NCBI RefSeq assembly: GCF_002135435.1
Contig: NZ_NEGK01000004.1
Location: 248,001-312,000, forward strand
Direction: 5' to 3'
DNA: 64,000 nt
From: Acinetobacter sp. ANC 3813
Lineage (GTDB): Bacteria > Pseudomonadota > Gammaproteobacteria > Pseudomonadales > Moraxellaceae
The position numbers were made by a program, and so were the translations under genes. The first letter of the stretch is position 1; each line of letters opens with the position of its first letter. The notes under the pieces were generated by a model. That model saw only the letters and a list, made by a program, of their open reading frames with translations, ran no database searches and was not told the origin of the DNA. Of this stretch, positions 29,491 through 38,987 are shown piece after piece.

Positions 29491-31374
29491 ATGGAAAATC
29501 CGCTTTTTCTCCCTCAACCAGGGTATCGCTTTTATTTTGCCGAGCATCCAGATTATATTTTTGAAATAGCATCAATTGCATTAAACACAATTCGTTATGC
29601 TGCAACAGTGGGAGGCAAAATATGTACCTTGAATCTAAATGAATTTGAGAGTCGCTATAAATCTGGTGAAATCATTTGTAGTTTTGCACCTGAGAAACTT
29701 GTTCTAAATCCTCAATGTAGTCAGGATATCCATCGAAAAGAACGTTATGTTTTATCTGCACTTCAGCAGTTAGAATACCCTACAAGCCTTGACCAACTCT
29801 CACCATTAATTCAAGAAATTGCGACTTTGATAGATGATAAGTCCCCTCCTTCACCTAGAACAGTGGCAAGATGGATTTTTAAATATAAAAATTATTCTTA
29901 CAATAAACTCTTCTTAAAAAATGAGCGCAAGGGAAATCATTCATTACGTTTTTCAGCTGAAATTTATCAAATTCTCAATCAGACCATTGAAGAGGTTTAT
30001 CTAAAACCAGAATTTCGAACGAGCAATGATGTTCGTGCCTGTATGCTTGGCAAATTAGTAGAACAAGGAATTGCTCTAAATCATTTACCTAGCCTCAGAT
30101 GCATACAAAGGCATATTAAAAAGCTTGATCCATACCTGATTTTAAAATCTAAAAAAGGAAGTCGTGTAGCCAAAAAATCATTTCAAGCGTCAGGTAGAAG
30201 TATTATCAGCCCTTTTGCTTTATATATGGTCGAAATTGACACCCACTATCTCGATGTCATCGTGATCGATCCGAAAACAAACGTCGCTCTTGGTCGTCCT
30301 TTTTTAGCATGTGCAATTGATGTCCACACTCGCGCAATCGTAGGCAGGTATATCAGCATGTATCCGCCAAGTGCAACAACGACTCTAGCCGTCATAAAAG
30401 ATATGATTACTCGACCAAATCAAGACTTACCTGGAGGTATTCCTAGCATTATTATTCCAGATAACGGAGTCGAATTTAAGAATAATTCGCTTGCGAGAGT
30501 CTGTGATCAGTTAAAAATTACTTTAACACCTTCTCAAATTGGTACACCAAATAATAAACCACATATTGAAAGGTTTTTTAGCACCCTTACGCACGGTATT
30601 ATTCAAAAATTATCAGGAACAACCTTTTCAAATCCATCCGATAGAGGAAGCTACAACTCTACAAAAAATGTTCAATTTACAATAGAACAGCTAAGAAAAT
30701 ATATCGATATGTGGATCAGCGATGTCTATCACCGCTCAATTCATAGCGTGACTGGTCGCTCACCATTTGTCATGTGGCAAGATGCTATTAGAGATATCAA
30801 GCCCAGTCATATTTCTGAAGTTGATGCAAAAATTTTATGTCGAAAACCCATCGAACGTACAATTCATCATGGGCAAGTTCAAGTTGATGGATTAAGTTAT
30901 TTTTCTCACGCCTTAACTACTTTACAAGCAAAAGGCTCTAAAAAAGTCACAGTGCTCGTTGATGATCTTGACTTAAATGTAGTTTATATCATTGATCCCA
31001 ATGATATGCATGTTGTCATACAAGCAGACTCTACCAACCCTGACTACACTTCTGGATTATCAAGGACAATTCATATAGAGATTCAAAAAAGAAAAAAACA
31101 ACTATCTAAACACGATCAACAAAAATTAGGAAAGTTTTCAGATTTATTCGGCCTCTACAAACTCTTACATGAAATTCAATCAGATCTAATTAGAAAAAAG
31201 CCAAAGCTAAAGCCGATCAAACTTGAGCTTCCTCTCATCCTTCAAAATATGGAAAAAAATTTATCACCTATTGTAGAGATTCAAGAGGAACCAAATATTG
31301 AAGCACCTTGTGATAACAAAAAAAATAGTTTGAGTTTTGGATCAATTGAGGTGATGAAAAATGGAAAAATTTGA
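29491..31374 (+). CDS. tnsB: Tn7-like DDE transposase TnsB
   Basis: 627-residue retroviral-integrase-fold transposase that binds the end repeats, cuts the 3' strands and joins them to the target. The catalytic triad is Asp250 (VEIDTHYLDV), Asp324 (IPDNGVEFKNN) and Glu360 (KPHIERFFSTL). N-terminal HTH regions lie before residue 235 (TVARWIFKYK and CIQRHIKKL), and the C-terminal about 100 residues contact TnsC in this family. It overlaps tnsC by 14 bp. No frameshift or missing residue was seen, so the enzyme appears intact. Confidence 0.95.
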   Translation: MENPLFLPQPGYRFYFAEHPDYIFEIASIALNTIRYAATVGGKICTLNLNEFESRYKSGEIICSFAPEKLVLNPQCSQDIHRKERYVLSALQQLEYPTSLDQLSPLIQEIATLIDDKSPPSPRTVARWIFKYKNYSYNKLFLKNERKGNHSLRFSAEIYQILNQTIEEVYLKPEFRTSNDVRACMLGKLVEQGIALNHLPSLRCIQRHIKKLDPYLILKSKKGSRVAKKSFQASGRSIISPFALYMVEIDTHYLDVIVIDPKTNVALGRPFLACAIDVHTRAIVGRYISMYPPSATTTLAVIKDMITRPNQDLPGGIPSIIIPDNGVEFKNNSLARVCDQLKITLTPSQIGTPNNKPHIERFFSTLTHGIIQKLSGTTFSNPSDRGSYNSTKNVQFTIEQLRKYIDMWISDVYHRSIHSVTGRSPFVMWQDAIRDIKPSHISEVDAKILCRKPIERTIHHGQVQVDGLSYFSHALTTLQAKGSKKVTVLVDDLDLNVVYIIDPNDMHVVIQADSTNPDYTSGLSRTIHIEIQKRKKQLSKHDQQKLGKFSDLFGLYKLLHEIQSDLIRKKPKLKPIKLELPLILQNMEKNLSPIVEIQEEPNIEAPCDNKKNSLSFGSIEVMKNGKI

Positions 31375-32311
31375 TAACGTTTTTGAACAAATTAGCTCGA
31401 TTAATAACATCGTAGTCACTTCAGATGAGTTTATGACAGCATTTCAAGGAATACAAAATTGTGTGAAAAGGAGCATAGCTTATAAAGAGCCAATAGGAAG
31501 CATGCTTCTTGCGAAAGGTGGTTTAGGGAAAACGACTTTGTGTAAAACTATTGTCAGCCAAATGCCTAAATCTATCAGAATTGAAGAGGATCATAAAAAA
31601 ACAATCATTCCAGCATTTTATGTTGAGGTTCCTTCTCCAGCCACTGTTAAATCACTAGCAATCACTATGCTACATGAATTAGGTGATCCAACTTATAACA
31701 CTGGTACAACATCCTACTTGACTGACAGATTGAGCTATTTACTCGGTATGTGTGAAACTAAACTCGTATTCCTAGACGAATTTCATCATTTATTTGAGCG
31801 TAAACAATCGTATACACGAATGAACGTAACTATAGGAAATTGGCTGAAAACACTTGTTAATCAAACAGGAATTAGCTTTTGCTTAGTCGGTCTTCCAGAA
31901 TTTGCAGAATTATTACAAGTCGATAGCCAAATTGCCCGAAGATTTCCATTTATCTATACCTTAAATCCACTTTACATTGAGTCTACCCAAGGTCATGGCA
32001 CAATCTATGCTTTTCTAAGTGAAATTGCTCGTAAAATAGCGCAGCAAAATATTTCATTTTCACCACCTCTCGACACTCCACTCATGGGTATGCAAATTTA
32101 CACTGCGACTAGAGGTTATCACTCGTATATCATTAGTTTGATTAGAGAAAGTATTGTTAATGCATTGAATGAAGGAAGGATAATCGTCAACAATAATGAT
32201 TTTAGTAAGGCTTGGGAATTAGGAATAACTGATCATATTTCTAAACCCAACTCTAACCCTTTTAAAATGTCTCTGTCACAATTAACCATGCAAGTAAGAG
32301 GTCAAATATGA
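31361..32311 (+). CDS. tnsC: Tn7-like AAA+ regulator TnsC
   Basis: 316-residue ATPase that links target selection to the transposase and prevents insertion into already occupied DNA. Walker A GGLGKTT is at 53-59 and Walker B LVFLDEF ends at Asp140-Glu141. Length is short for Tn7 TnsC (about 555) and close to TniB-type proteins, which suggests a compact, TniB-like form. It overlaps tnsB by 14 bp and the next gene by 4 bp. Confidence 0.93.
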   Translation: MEKFDNVFEQISSINNIVVTSDEFMTAFQGIQNCVKRSIAYKEPIGSMLLAKGGLGKTTLCKTIVSQMPKSIRIEEDHKKTIIPAFYVEVPSPATVKSLAITMLHELGDPTYNTGTTSYLTDRLSYLLGMCETKLVFLDEFHHLFERKQSYTRMNVTIGNWLKTLVNQTGISFCLVGLPEFAELLQVDSQIARRFPFIYTLNPLYIESTQGHGTIYAFLSEIARKIAQQNISFSPPLDTPLMGMQIYTATRGYHSYIISLIRESIVNALNEGRIIVNNNDFSKAWELGITDHISKPNSNPFKMSLSQLTMQVRGQI

Positions 32312-34275
32312 ATAAAAACATACGACTTCTTATTGAAGCAACGCCTTATCCAGACGAATCAGCTACGAGTTACTTACTGAGAACTGCTGAATTAAATGGT
32401 CACACATCAGTCTATCAATTATTTGGGAAAGAAAAATTTAGTTTTTTGACTAAATTGGCTCCTAATTACACCTTTATGGATCAACATCGTTTTAAACATG
32501 TATTACAGACTTTAAATCTTAAACCTGATTATATTGCTCTTGCTTTTGATCGAGATAAATTAACTAGCAGAGCACCTAGAATCTATAGAAATGTGATTAT
32601 TGATCTTAGTTTATTTAAATCAAAAAGCCATTCATATTGCCCACAATGCTTAAAGGAACAATCATATTTCAGAAAACTATGGCTTTTAAGGCCTGTTTAC
32701 TCTTGTCCTATTCATTCTATTTTACTTTTAGACAATTGTTACAGATGCGGACATGCAATTAATTTACAGTCAGGATCTATTATAAACTGTTCAAACTGTT
32801 CTGCTGATTTAAGAGAGGCTAAACAAATACACTATTCGGAAAACTTTTTGATTCATTGGTTTATCTATATTTTGAATCAAAACTCGAATGAGTTATTTCA
32901 TGAATTTACATCTTTTTGGTTTGCGTTAGAAAAATTTGCAGCATTGGATGAGCCGCGCTCAGATGAAGATTACTTAAAAATATTATACGAATATTTCGAA
33001 AATACTCACCATTCCATACTCACCATGAGTAATTGGATTAACAGTAGAATTAATTTAGCCCATCCAAGAATTCAACTATTATCATTTTACAAAGAAAATA
33101 AGACTGTTAGGTTTAAAGAGAATTATCTCTCAAATATTGAGAAAAATTGTATTCCTTATTTACCTAATACTAAAAGTAAAAATTTTCAATTAACACCTGA
33201 AGAATCAAGGCTTATACTTGGAATTGGACGCCTTAAGCTAACCAATTTGCTAGCTTCTAATTTATTAAAGCGTGTGGAAAATAATCATAGTAAACAGCTT
33301 CTATCTAGCATTGATATTGAAATGTTTTTAATCGGAGAAAAGAGTTTAGAAATAGAAAAGCTCCCCGTTTCTATTTCTAACAGGCAAAATGGATTATTAA
33401 CAGTAGAGATAAGATTAGCCGCTGAAATACTAAATACAAATTTGGATACGATAAGAAAATTAGCTAAATCGCATTGGCTCGATGATGCCAAAAAAAGGAA
33501 TACCACCCCACTACAAATCCCAATCCATAAACTAGAAAATTTTCAAAAAAAATATGTAATTGCCTCTACTCTTGCAAAAAAATTAAATGTCAATCCTGGA
33601 AATTTTGTTGAGAAAATGACAAGTATCGGTATTAAACCTATTAGCGGTCCTCATATAGATAAACTTCCTGTAAATATTTTCTCTAAAGATGCCATTCAAC
33701 TTATTACTAAAGAACACATAGATCAGATTAAAGAATACCAGACAAAAACAGGGAGAAAAAAAACAAACTTTAAGAGAAAAACTAATTATGATTTTTACTC
33801 ATTGAATGAAGCAGCATTAATATTAAAAATTAGCCCTAGTCAAGTTGCGACTTTGATCCATTTAAAAATTTTGGATCGCGATAACGAGTTTTTAACCCCC
33901 ATTAAAATCAAACGTATCTCACTAGATGCACTAAAAAATATGCTTGAAAGTGAGGAGTATGTTTCGCTTCAAAATGCATCAGAAAAACTCAGTTGTAGAA
34001 TGAACTGGTTCAATCAATATTGGTGTAAAACAGGCTTTTTAGAAATTAAAGATTTAGTTTATTGGAAACTTGTTAAAAAGAGTCAACTATATGAAATCAT
34101 TAAATTGAAAGAAGAATATCTAACTGGAGCTGAAGCTAGTTCACTCCTTGGAATGCGTCATTCTCACATCACGAATTTACAAACGCAAAGTCTTATAATT
34201 CCTTACTATTTAGGCAAAACTGATAAAAAAATTAGGCTTTTTAAGCGTTCTGATGTATTAAGTTTAATGGCTTAA
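32308..34275 (+). CDS. tniQ: TniQ/TnsD-family target-selection protein
   Basis: 655-residue protein with the TniQ N-terminus (TPYPDESATSYLLRTAELNG, residues 12-31) and two zinc-binding sets: C111, C114, C133, H136 and C144, C147, C161, C164. The C-terminal 350 residues hold repeated helix-turn-helix-like segments (LILGIGRLKLTNLL; NEAALILKISPSQVATLI; GAEASSLLGMRHSHITNL). That length and layout fit a sequence-specific TnsD-type targeting protein rather than the short TniQ of CRISPR-associated elements. Its likely target is the 3' end of nrdB, by analogy with TnsD and glmS. Confidence 0.9.
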   Translation: MNKNIRLLIEATPYPDESATSYLLRTAELNGHTSVYQLFGKEKFSFLTKLAPNYTFMDQHRFKHVLQTLNLKPDYIALAFDRDKLTSRAPRIYRNVIIDLSLFKSKSHSYCPQCLKEQSYFRKLWLLRPVYSCPIHSILLLDNCYRCGHAINLQSGSIINCSNCSADLREAKQIHYSENFLIHWFIYILNQNSNELFHEFTSFWFALEKFAALDEPRSDEDYLKILYEYFENTHHSILTMSNWINSRINLAHPRIQLLSFYKENKTVRFKENYLSNIEKNCIPYLPNTKSKNFQLTPEESRLILGIGRLKLTNLLASNLLKRVENNHSKQLLSSIDIEMFLIGEKSLEIEKLPVSISNRQNGLLTVEIRLAAEILNTNLDTIRKLAKSHWLDDAKKRNTTPLQIPIHKLENFQKKYVIASTLAKKLNVNPGNFVEKMTSIGIKPISGPHIDKLPVNIFSKDAIQLITKEHIDQIKEYQTKTGRKKTNFKRKTNYDFYSLNEAALILKISPSQVATLIHLKILDRDNEFLTPIKIKRISLDALKNMLESEEYVSLQNASEKLSCRMNWFNQYWCKTGFLEIKDLVYWKLVKKSQLYEIIKLKEEYLTGAEASSLLGMRHSHITNLQTQSLIIPYYLGKTDKKIRLFKRSDVLSLMA

Positions 34276-34300
34276 ATTATAGAATCTATAAAATTGATTA

Positions 34301-35248
34301 TCACTTTTGATTATGCGTTCTTCGTATAATTAAAAGTGAATCATTTGGAATTTCTACTTTCACCTTAATAGGAACCATATTCCCATTTTGATCTTTAGCT
34401 TTAGATATATATTGGACTAAAGCATTTTTCCCAACACCTCTTAACAAGACTTCAGCATCTTTAATTTCTATGTATTCACCTTTCTTCTCTCCAACTCTGG
34501 CTTCAGGAAAAAAATCTTTGAATACTAATTTGATATAAATAAGGCTATTTTTATCGTCTTCTCGTACAGAACCTAGTGTATTAGTAATCAAAAAATTGGT
34601 CTCTTTTCCTGCGTAAAAAAGATATACAGCACTAGGTACAATTAATATATAAAGCAATATTATTAAAAGATTTTTATTTTTATCATCTTTCTCACTTTCA
34701 GTTAATTCTTCATTATTTAATTTTTCTATTTTTAAATGCTTTATGAATTTATCTATACAAACTTTTAGCAATAAACTTAAAAAAATCATTATCATTAAAT
34801 TCAATGATTTCCCACCATAAAAGACAAAAACAAAGGCCAAGCCAAAGAGAGAAAGTAAAAACTTGATAAAAAATTTTCCAATTTTATCAATACTTTTTTT
34901 GAAATCTAATTTAATAAAAAACAGATTCAATAATTTTTTAGCTAACTTTTCTCTAAAAGAAAACAAGGTGATACATATATTTTGCAATACACTTAATATA
35001 CCAACTAAAGCATTTCCGAGAGCATAGTGTGACCCTAAAAACAACAAATACACAAAACAAAATTTAACTGTGATAAGAAAGAATAAAAGACCATCCCCCA
35101 ACGACAAATCTGTTGGAAAATAATCAATATAAATAAAATAGCAAAGTATAAGGCATATACCAAAACCAATGATAAACTTAGTAATTAGCCCACTAAATCC
35201 TATTAGCCATTCTATCTTCAAGAATAGAAATTTAAGAAATTCTGACAT
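34301..35248 (-). CDS. Membrane protein at the end of the Hxs cluster
   Basis: 315 residues with several strongly hydrophobic helices (about 17-45, 52-85, 128-168 and 198-216) and a soluble C-terminal region of about 95 residues rich in charged amino acids. No known domain recognised. It starts 23 bp after the hxsA stop, in the same direction, and is probably the last gene of the hxsDBCA operon. A role in export, anchoring or immunity for the modified HxsA product is possible but not shown. Convergent with tniQ, 25 bp apart. Confidence 0.7.
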   Translation of the reverse strand: MSEFLKFLFLKIEWLIGFSGLITKFIIGFGICLILCYFIYIDYFPTDLSLGDGLLFFLITVKFCFVYLLFLGSHYALGNALVGILSVLQNICITLFSFREKLAKKLLNLFFIKLDFKKSIDKIGKFFIKFLLSLFGLAFVFVFYGGKSLNLMIMIFLSLLLKVCIDKFIKHLKIEKLNNEELTESEKDDKNKNLLIILLYILIVPSAVYLFYAGKETNFLITNTLGSVREDDKNSLIYIKLVFKDFFPEARVGEKKGEYIEIKDAEVLLRGVGKNALVQYISKAKDQNGNMVPIKVKVEIPNDSLLIIRRTHNQK

Positions 35249-35271
35249 TTTTTATTTTTGAATCTAAATTC

Positions 35272-35919
35272 TTAGTAAGAGTCTTCAACAAAATTGACCG
35301 CTGGAATTCCTAGACTATTTAATAATTCTGTAGTCATTCGACCATTAACTGTTAATGCTTTATCAACTTGATAATTTGCAATAGCTTTTCTTGTGTTTTT
35401 ACCCAAATCACCATCAATTTTTCCAGAATAATATCCCAGTCGTAGTAAAGACATTTGTACACGCTTCACCTGTAACACACGAGCTAATACAGGATCTTCA
35501 CTTGATCCAACATCAATCAAATCAGTAGAGTTACCATAAAATGGGTTAGCTGTTGTATCCGTCCTTGTAGGAACATTACTATATGTTTTTACAGTTATAT
35601 TTGAACTTCTTTTGGCTGCTGATGAAGTTCCACTATAGGAACTACCTGTGCTTGGTGTCGTATATGTTGGCACAGAATACGTTGGAGCTCTTGAACTCGA
35701 ATAACCTGAACCAGAGTAATGACTCGAATGGCTTCGATGACTTGAATGGCTTCGATGTGCTGCAAACATATTTTCGTACTCATAGTTGAGAGGACGAATT
35801 GATACAGGCTCTAAGTTATCATAAGAATCAACAGTCACATTCGTCATTGCTTCTGTCTTGTTATGAACGATTGGAGCAGATACTGCAAAAAGAGCTAATG
35901 ATTTTATAAATTTACTCAA
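35272..35919 (-). CDS. hxsA: His-Xaa-Ser repeat protein HxsA (modified peptide substrate)
   Basis: 215 residues. The hallmark His-Xaa-Ser run HRSHSSHRSHSSHYS is at 55-69, followed by a Ser/Thr/Tyr/Pro-rich linker and a C-terminal peptidoglycan-binding-like domain (about 147-207, VQMSLLRLGYYSGKIDGDLG then AIANYQ). A weak signal-like hydrophobic stretch is at the N-terminus (about 5-18). In the Hxs family, the HxS region is the presumed target of the two radical SAM enzymes encoded next to it. The mature function is unknown; the binding domain suggests a cell-envelope location. Confidence 0.9.
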   Translation of the reverse strand: MSKFIKSLALFAVSAPIVHNKTEAMTNVTVDSYDNLEPVSIRPLNYEYENMFAAHRSHSSHRSHSSHYSGSGYSSSRAPTYSVPTYTTPSTGSSYSGTSSAAKRSSNITVKTYSNVPTRTDTTANPFYGNSTDLIDVGSSEDPVLARVLQVKRVQMSLLRLGYYSGKIDGDLGKNTRKAIANYQVDKALTVNGRMTTELLNSLGIPAVNFVEDSY

Positions 35920-35974
35920 GTTTCCACCGCCCCAAAAAATAATAAGATACTAATTAATAAATATATTATGCAAT

Positions 35975-37162
35975 TTATGTGCTCATAATATCAACAAGTT
36001 TAATTGGCGATAACGTAGATGGCATCCATCCAGATTTATACCAACTAAATAGTCCACAACAATCAGCTTTAATTTCACAACTATTACATACATCATCATA
36101 TGTATTTTTCCAATCAGAGATACTTTTTGCTGCATATTGCCATAAGCTTTGAGGTAAACAGCATAGTGGAATATTCATCAAAATTAATCGAGTTTTAGTA
36201 CTTAGCAATAAATCTACCGCTGCATTTAATTGATCCCACCAATCCTTAATATCAACTTGGCTAAGTTCCTTATTGGCAAGTGCAAAACCGATAGGTTCAC
36301 ATCCAATCAGAGCGACCTCTTTTACAAATGGAAGGTTGGTTCGTATATAGGCACAAAGATCAATTAAGTTCTCTAATACAGGCTTAACCAAAACAATTCT
36401 TAATTGTATCGGCTGTACGTAATGCTGGAGGATATATAGACCTTCTAATGTTTCTTCAAAAGCCGAATGTTGCTGCACCACAAAATCATGTAAGAGATCT
36501 GCATGACCATATAATGGGACAAGCCAATTCACTTTCGTTTCAAGATTAGATAACACTGATTCCGCTATCTTAGGATTACTAAACAAGCGACCGTTCGTTA
36601 ATACATCAATCTCAGTTGAAGGAAATTTATTATGAATGGTATCGATGATTAGTCTTAACTGTTCATCAAGTAGTAATGGCTCACCACCCGTTAAGCCAAT
36701 ATTCATTGGTTCATAGCTGAGATGATCAATGATTTCTAGTGCTTGTTGTACTAACCATGAATCATCATGCTTAGTAGGCGGCTGAGAGCACATGATGCAA
36801 TAGTTATTACATCTGTTGGTTAAAAACAAAGTATGGTGAGTATCACTTGCTCTCAAAAGTACGCTTAGGTTCTTTTTATATGGATCAATAGCAACCACGT
36901 CATTTGATTCTAGTTCTTGTTGTTCTGGAATAAAGAGATTATTTGCACCAACCCTTTCAAGCAAGTCTGAGCTATAAATTGAATAAAGATTATCTAGCCC
37001 AGCCTGAATATATCGATCAAAGATTTCAACTTCCTGGACACTATTAAGTGGCACTAAAATAGATTGATTAGGCAACCACTCCGCATCGAAATTATTAAGA
37101 CTAAGTACCCTAAAGATTTGTGGTGTATGTTCTGTAACTGACTCTAGTTTTATTTTTCTCAT
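35975..37162 (-). CDS. hxsC: Radical SAM maturase HxsC
   Basis: 395-residue radical SAM enzyme with the 4Fe-4S motif CxxxCxxC at C118, C122 and C125 (RCNNYCIMC) and the glycine-rich GLTGGEPLLL motif that binds S-adenosylmethionine. C-terminal cysteines (DVCNSCEIKADCCG) may hold an auxiliary cluster. It acts with HxsB on the His-Xaa-Ser protein HxsA in a RiPP-like modification; the chemistry is not described to my knowledge. Gene order hxsD-hxsB-hxsC-hxsA with a 7-bp gap to hxsB indicates one operon. Confidence 0.88.
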   Translation of the reverse strand: MRKIKLESVTEHTPQIFRVLSLNNFDAEWLPNQSILVPLNSVQEVEIFDRYIQAGLDNLYSIYSSDLLERVGANNLFIPEQQELESNDVVAIDPYKKNLSVLLRASDTHHTLFLTNRCNNYCIMCSQPPTKHDDSWLVQQALEIIDHLSYEPMNIGLTGGEPLLLDEQLRLIIDTIHNKFPSTEIDVLTNGRLFSNPKIAESVLSNLETKVNWLVPLYGHADLLHDFVVQQHSAFEETLEGLYILQHYVQPIQLRIVLVKPVLENLIDLCAYIRTNLPFVKEVALIGCEPIGFALANKELSQVDIKDWWDQLNAAVDLLLSTKTRLILMNIPLCCLPQSLWQYAAKSISDWKNTYDDVCNSCEIKADCCGLFSWYKSGWMPSTLSPIKLVDIMST

Positions 37163-37169
37163 CGTTTAT

Positions 37170-38591
37170 CTACTTACTAAAAGCCCATCGGTTTGCTAAC
37201 TTCCTGAACTTGTCAGAATTTTGGTACTTGTTAAATATCAAATCGAACAAACCCATGTAACGCCTACAATGACTGGTTAAATGTGTTGGTGGAGTCATCG
37301 TTTTGAATTCGTTATAAGCACTGATAGGATCAGGCCCACAATACGGTAGATAAGCACATTGACTACAACTCGGATCATTAAAATTCAAACTCGAAGTAAT
37401 GATATTTCTTTGTAGATCAGAGCTTAACAATTGAGATAAAGGTTCACCAATTTTACCTAAGCGTAAAGAAGTATCTCCTGTTTCTTTTAGCATACGAGAT
37501 TCATCACTAGGGTATACGTATCCATCATAGTTATAGACAATACACCCCAGTCCGGCGCCTGATGGACTCTGGAGATCAATATAACCTTGATCAAATGGAG
37601 AAAGGATTTTGTTTAATAAGATTCCGGAATGAACTTCTATTAGTTCATATCCTCTATCATTCCAATGAATAACGCGTTCCAATGCTTTCTCATAAAAATC
37701 TAAGAACTCAGCATGAGTTGGTGCAAGTCGCTTTGAGTTTTTCTTAGCAAATCCATAATCACTCAAACCACGGATAAAAATATCCTTAAATCCTAATTTA
37801 ACGTATGCATCTACAATCTCATTAGGATAATCCAAGCTTTTACGTGTAGTCGTCATTAATGCAGAAACCGAGTCTTGGCCTAATTCTTTACGTGCTAGCT
37901 CTAAGCCTGTAATAGTTCTTTCATAAGCATCTCGATTAGCAGTTGGTCTATTTTTATTATGTAAGTCTGCAAGACCATCAATACTTGTTGATAACACCAC
38001 TTGATGTTCTTTGAAAAATAAGCACATATCAGAAGTTAACTGGTGCAATGTTGTAGTTACTACAAAACGAATAGATCTATTGTGCTCTTTGTTTTTTTCA
38101 GTAATGTACTCAATCGCAAGTTTTACTAAATCATATTTGATTAAAGGATCTCCCCCTTGGAACTCAACAGTTAAAGTATCAGATGTACTTTCAAAGATAG
38201 TGTCGCAGGCTAAGAGTAAATCTTTTCTGGAAATAGTGAACTCATCTCCTGCTTGTTGGCGACTGACTTGGCAGTAAGAACATGAGTGCATACATTGAAT
38301 CGTCACAACAATAATATGTAGTGAAGTTCCTTCTAAAATTGTTGATTTCTTTGCATGTAACCTTGAGGCCAGGGCTCGCTTTGAACCAATAGCATTTTGA
38401 CTCATCAGAAAAAATTTGGATTTCAATTTGAAATAGAGATCCATATCTAATGATTCATCTTTAGCAATGATCTTTTTTAAATTATCCTGAGAAATAAACT
38501 CAAAATCGCCCGTAACACTTGTTATGAGATAATTATCATCTGCCATTCGTTTAAAGTTAAATGGCATTAACTCCACATTTTTAAAAATCAT
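37170..38591 (-). CDS. hxsB: Radical SAM/SPASM-type maturase HxsB
   Basis: 473-residue radical SAM enzyme with C100, C104 and C107 (QCMHSCSYC), the SAM-binding FQGGDPL motif near 147 and C-terminal cysteine segments (GLGCIVYNYDGYVYPSDE; CSQCAYLPYCG) of SPASM type that bind auxiliary iron-sulfur clusters. This is the usual form of peptide-modifying maturases. It is the larger of the two Hxs enzymes and starts 1 bp after hxsD. All cysteine motifs are intact. Confidence 0.9.
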   Translation of the reverse strand: MIFKNVELMPFNFKRMADDNYLITSVTGDFEFISQDNLKKIIAKDESLDMDLYFKLKSKFFLMSQNAIGSKRALASRLHAKKSTILEGTSLHIIVVTIQCMHSCSYCQVSRQQAGDEFTISRKDLLLACDTIFESTSDTLTVEFQGGDPLIKYDLVKLAIEYITEKNKEHNRSIRFVVTTTLHQLTSDMCLFFKEHQVVLSTSIDGLADLHNKNRPTANRDAYERTITGLELARKELGQDSVSALMTTTRKSLDYPNEIVDAYVKLGFKDIFIRGLSDYGFAKKNSKRLAPTHAEFLDFYEKALERVIHWNDRGYELIEVHSGILLNKILSPFDQGYIDLQSPSGAGLGCIVYNYDGYVYPSDESRMLKETGDTSLRLGKIGEPLSQLLSSDLQRNIITSSLNFNDPSCSQCAYLPYCGPDPISAYNEFKTMTPPTHLTSHCRRYMGLFDLIFNKYQNSDKFRKLANRWAFSK

Positions 38592-38592
38592 T

Positions 38593-38865
38593 TTATTTAC
38601 TTATACTTGCTAAAATAATTGCATCAACAAATGACTTTTGTTGTGGACTAATTTGCTTATCCAACTCTTGACGTAATTTAAAATCATTTAAGAAATTAAG
38701 AATGAGGCTTTTTTGTTGTGAATTCTCAACTTTAAAAAAGAAACGTTGGGAGTCTAATTGCTCCACGTCATAAGATGTTGGACAAAATCTCAATGCCTGT
38801 ATGATTTCACTCAATGACATCTCAGTATGAATATCAAATCCAAATTGTATTAATTTTTGAATCAC
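38593..38865 (-). CDS. hxsD: His-Xaa-Ser system protein HxsD
   Basis: 90 residues from the GTG at 38865, which has AAGGAG correctly placed; a TTG eight codons upstream is in frame but has no such site. Small helical protein with a mixed fold (YDVEQLDSQRFFFKVENSQQ in the middle). Size and place at the head of the operon match HxsD, the small fourth component of this system. It may be a peptide-recognition partner for the maturases, by analogy with small RiPP-recognition proteins; this is inference. Confidence 0.8.
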   Translation of the reverse strand: MIQKLIQFGFDIHTEMSLSEIIQALRFCPTSYDVEQLDSQRFFFKVENSQQKSLILNFLNDFKLRQELDKQISPQQKSFVDAIILASISK

Positions 38866-38904
38866 ACTTTCTCCTTTTAAGATAAACAATTTTCTAGCTA
38901 AAAG

Positions 38905-38928
38905 AATAGTTTAAAAAAACAAACTATT
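38905..38928. promoter_or_regulatory. Inverted repeat in the hxs / HIT divergent promoter
   Basis: AATAGTTT and AAACTATT separated by 8 nt, in the 122-bp region between the divergent hxsD and HIT genes. A TATAGT (38935-38940) follows. It is a candidate operator shared by both cassettes. Confidence 0.4.
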
Positions 38929-38987
38929 ATTTGGTATAGTAGAATTCAATAAATTCATACTTATAAATTTGTATAAAAGGGCATTAC

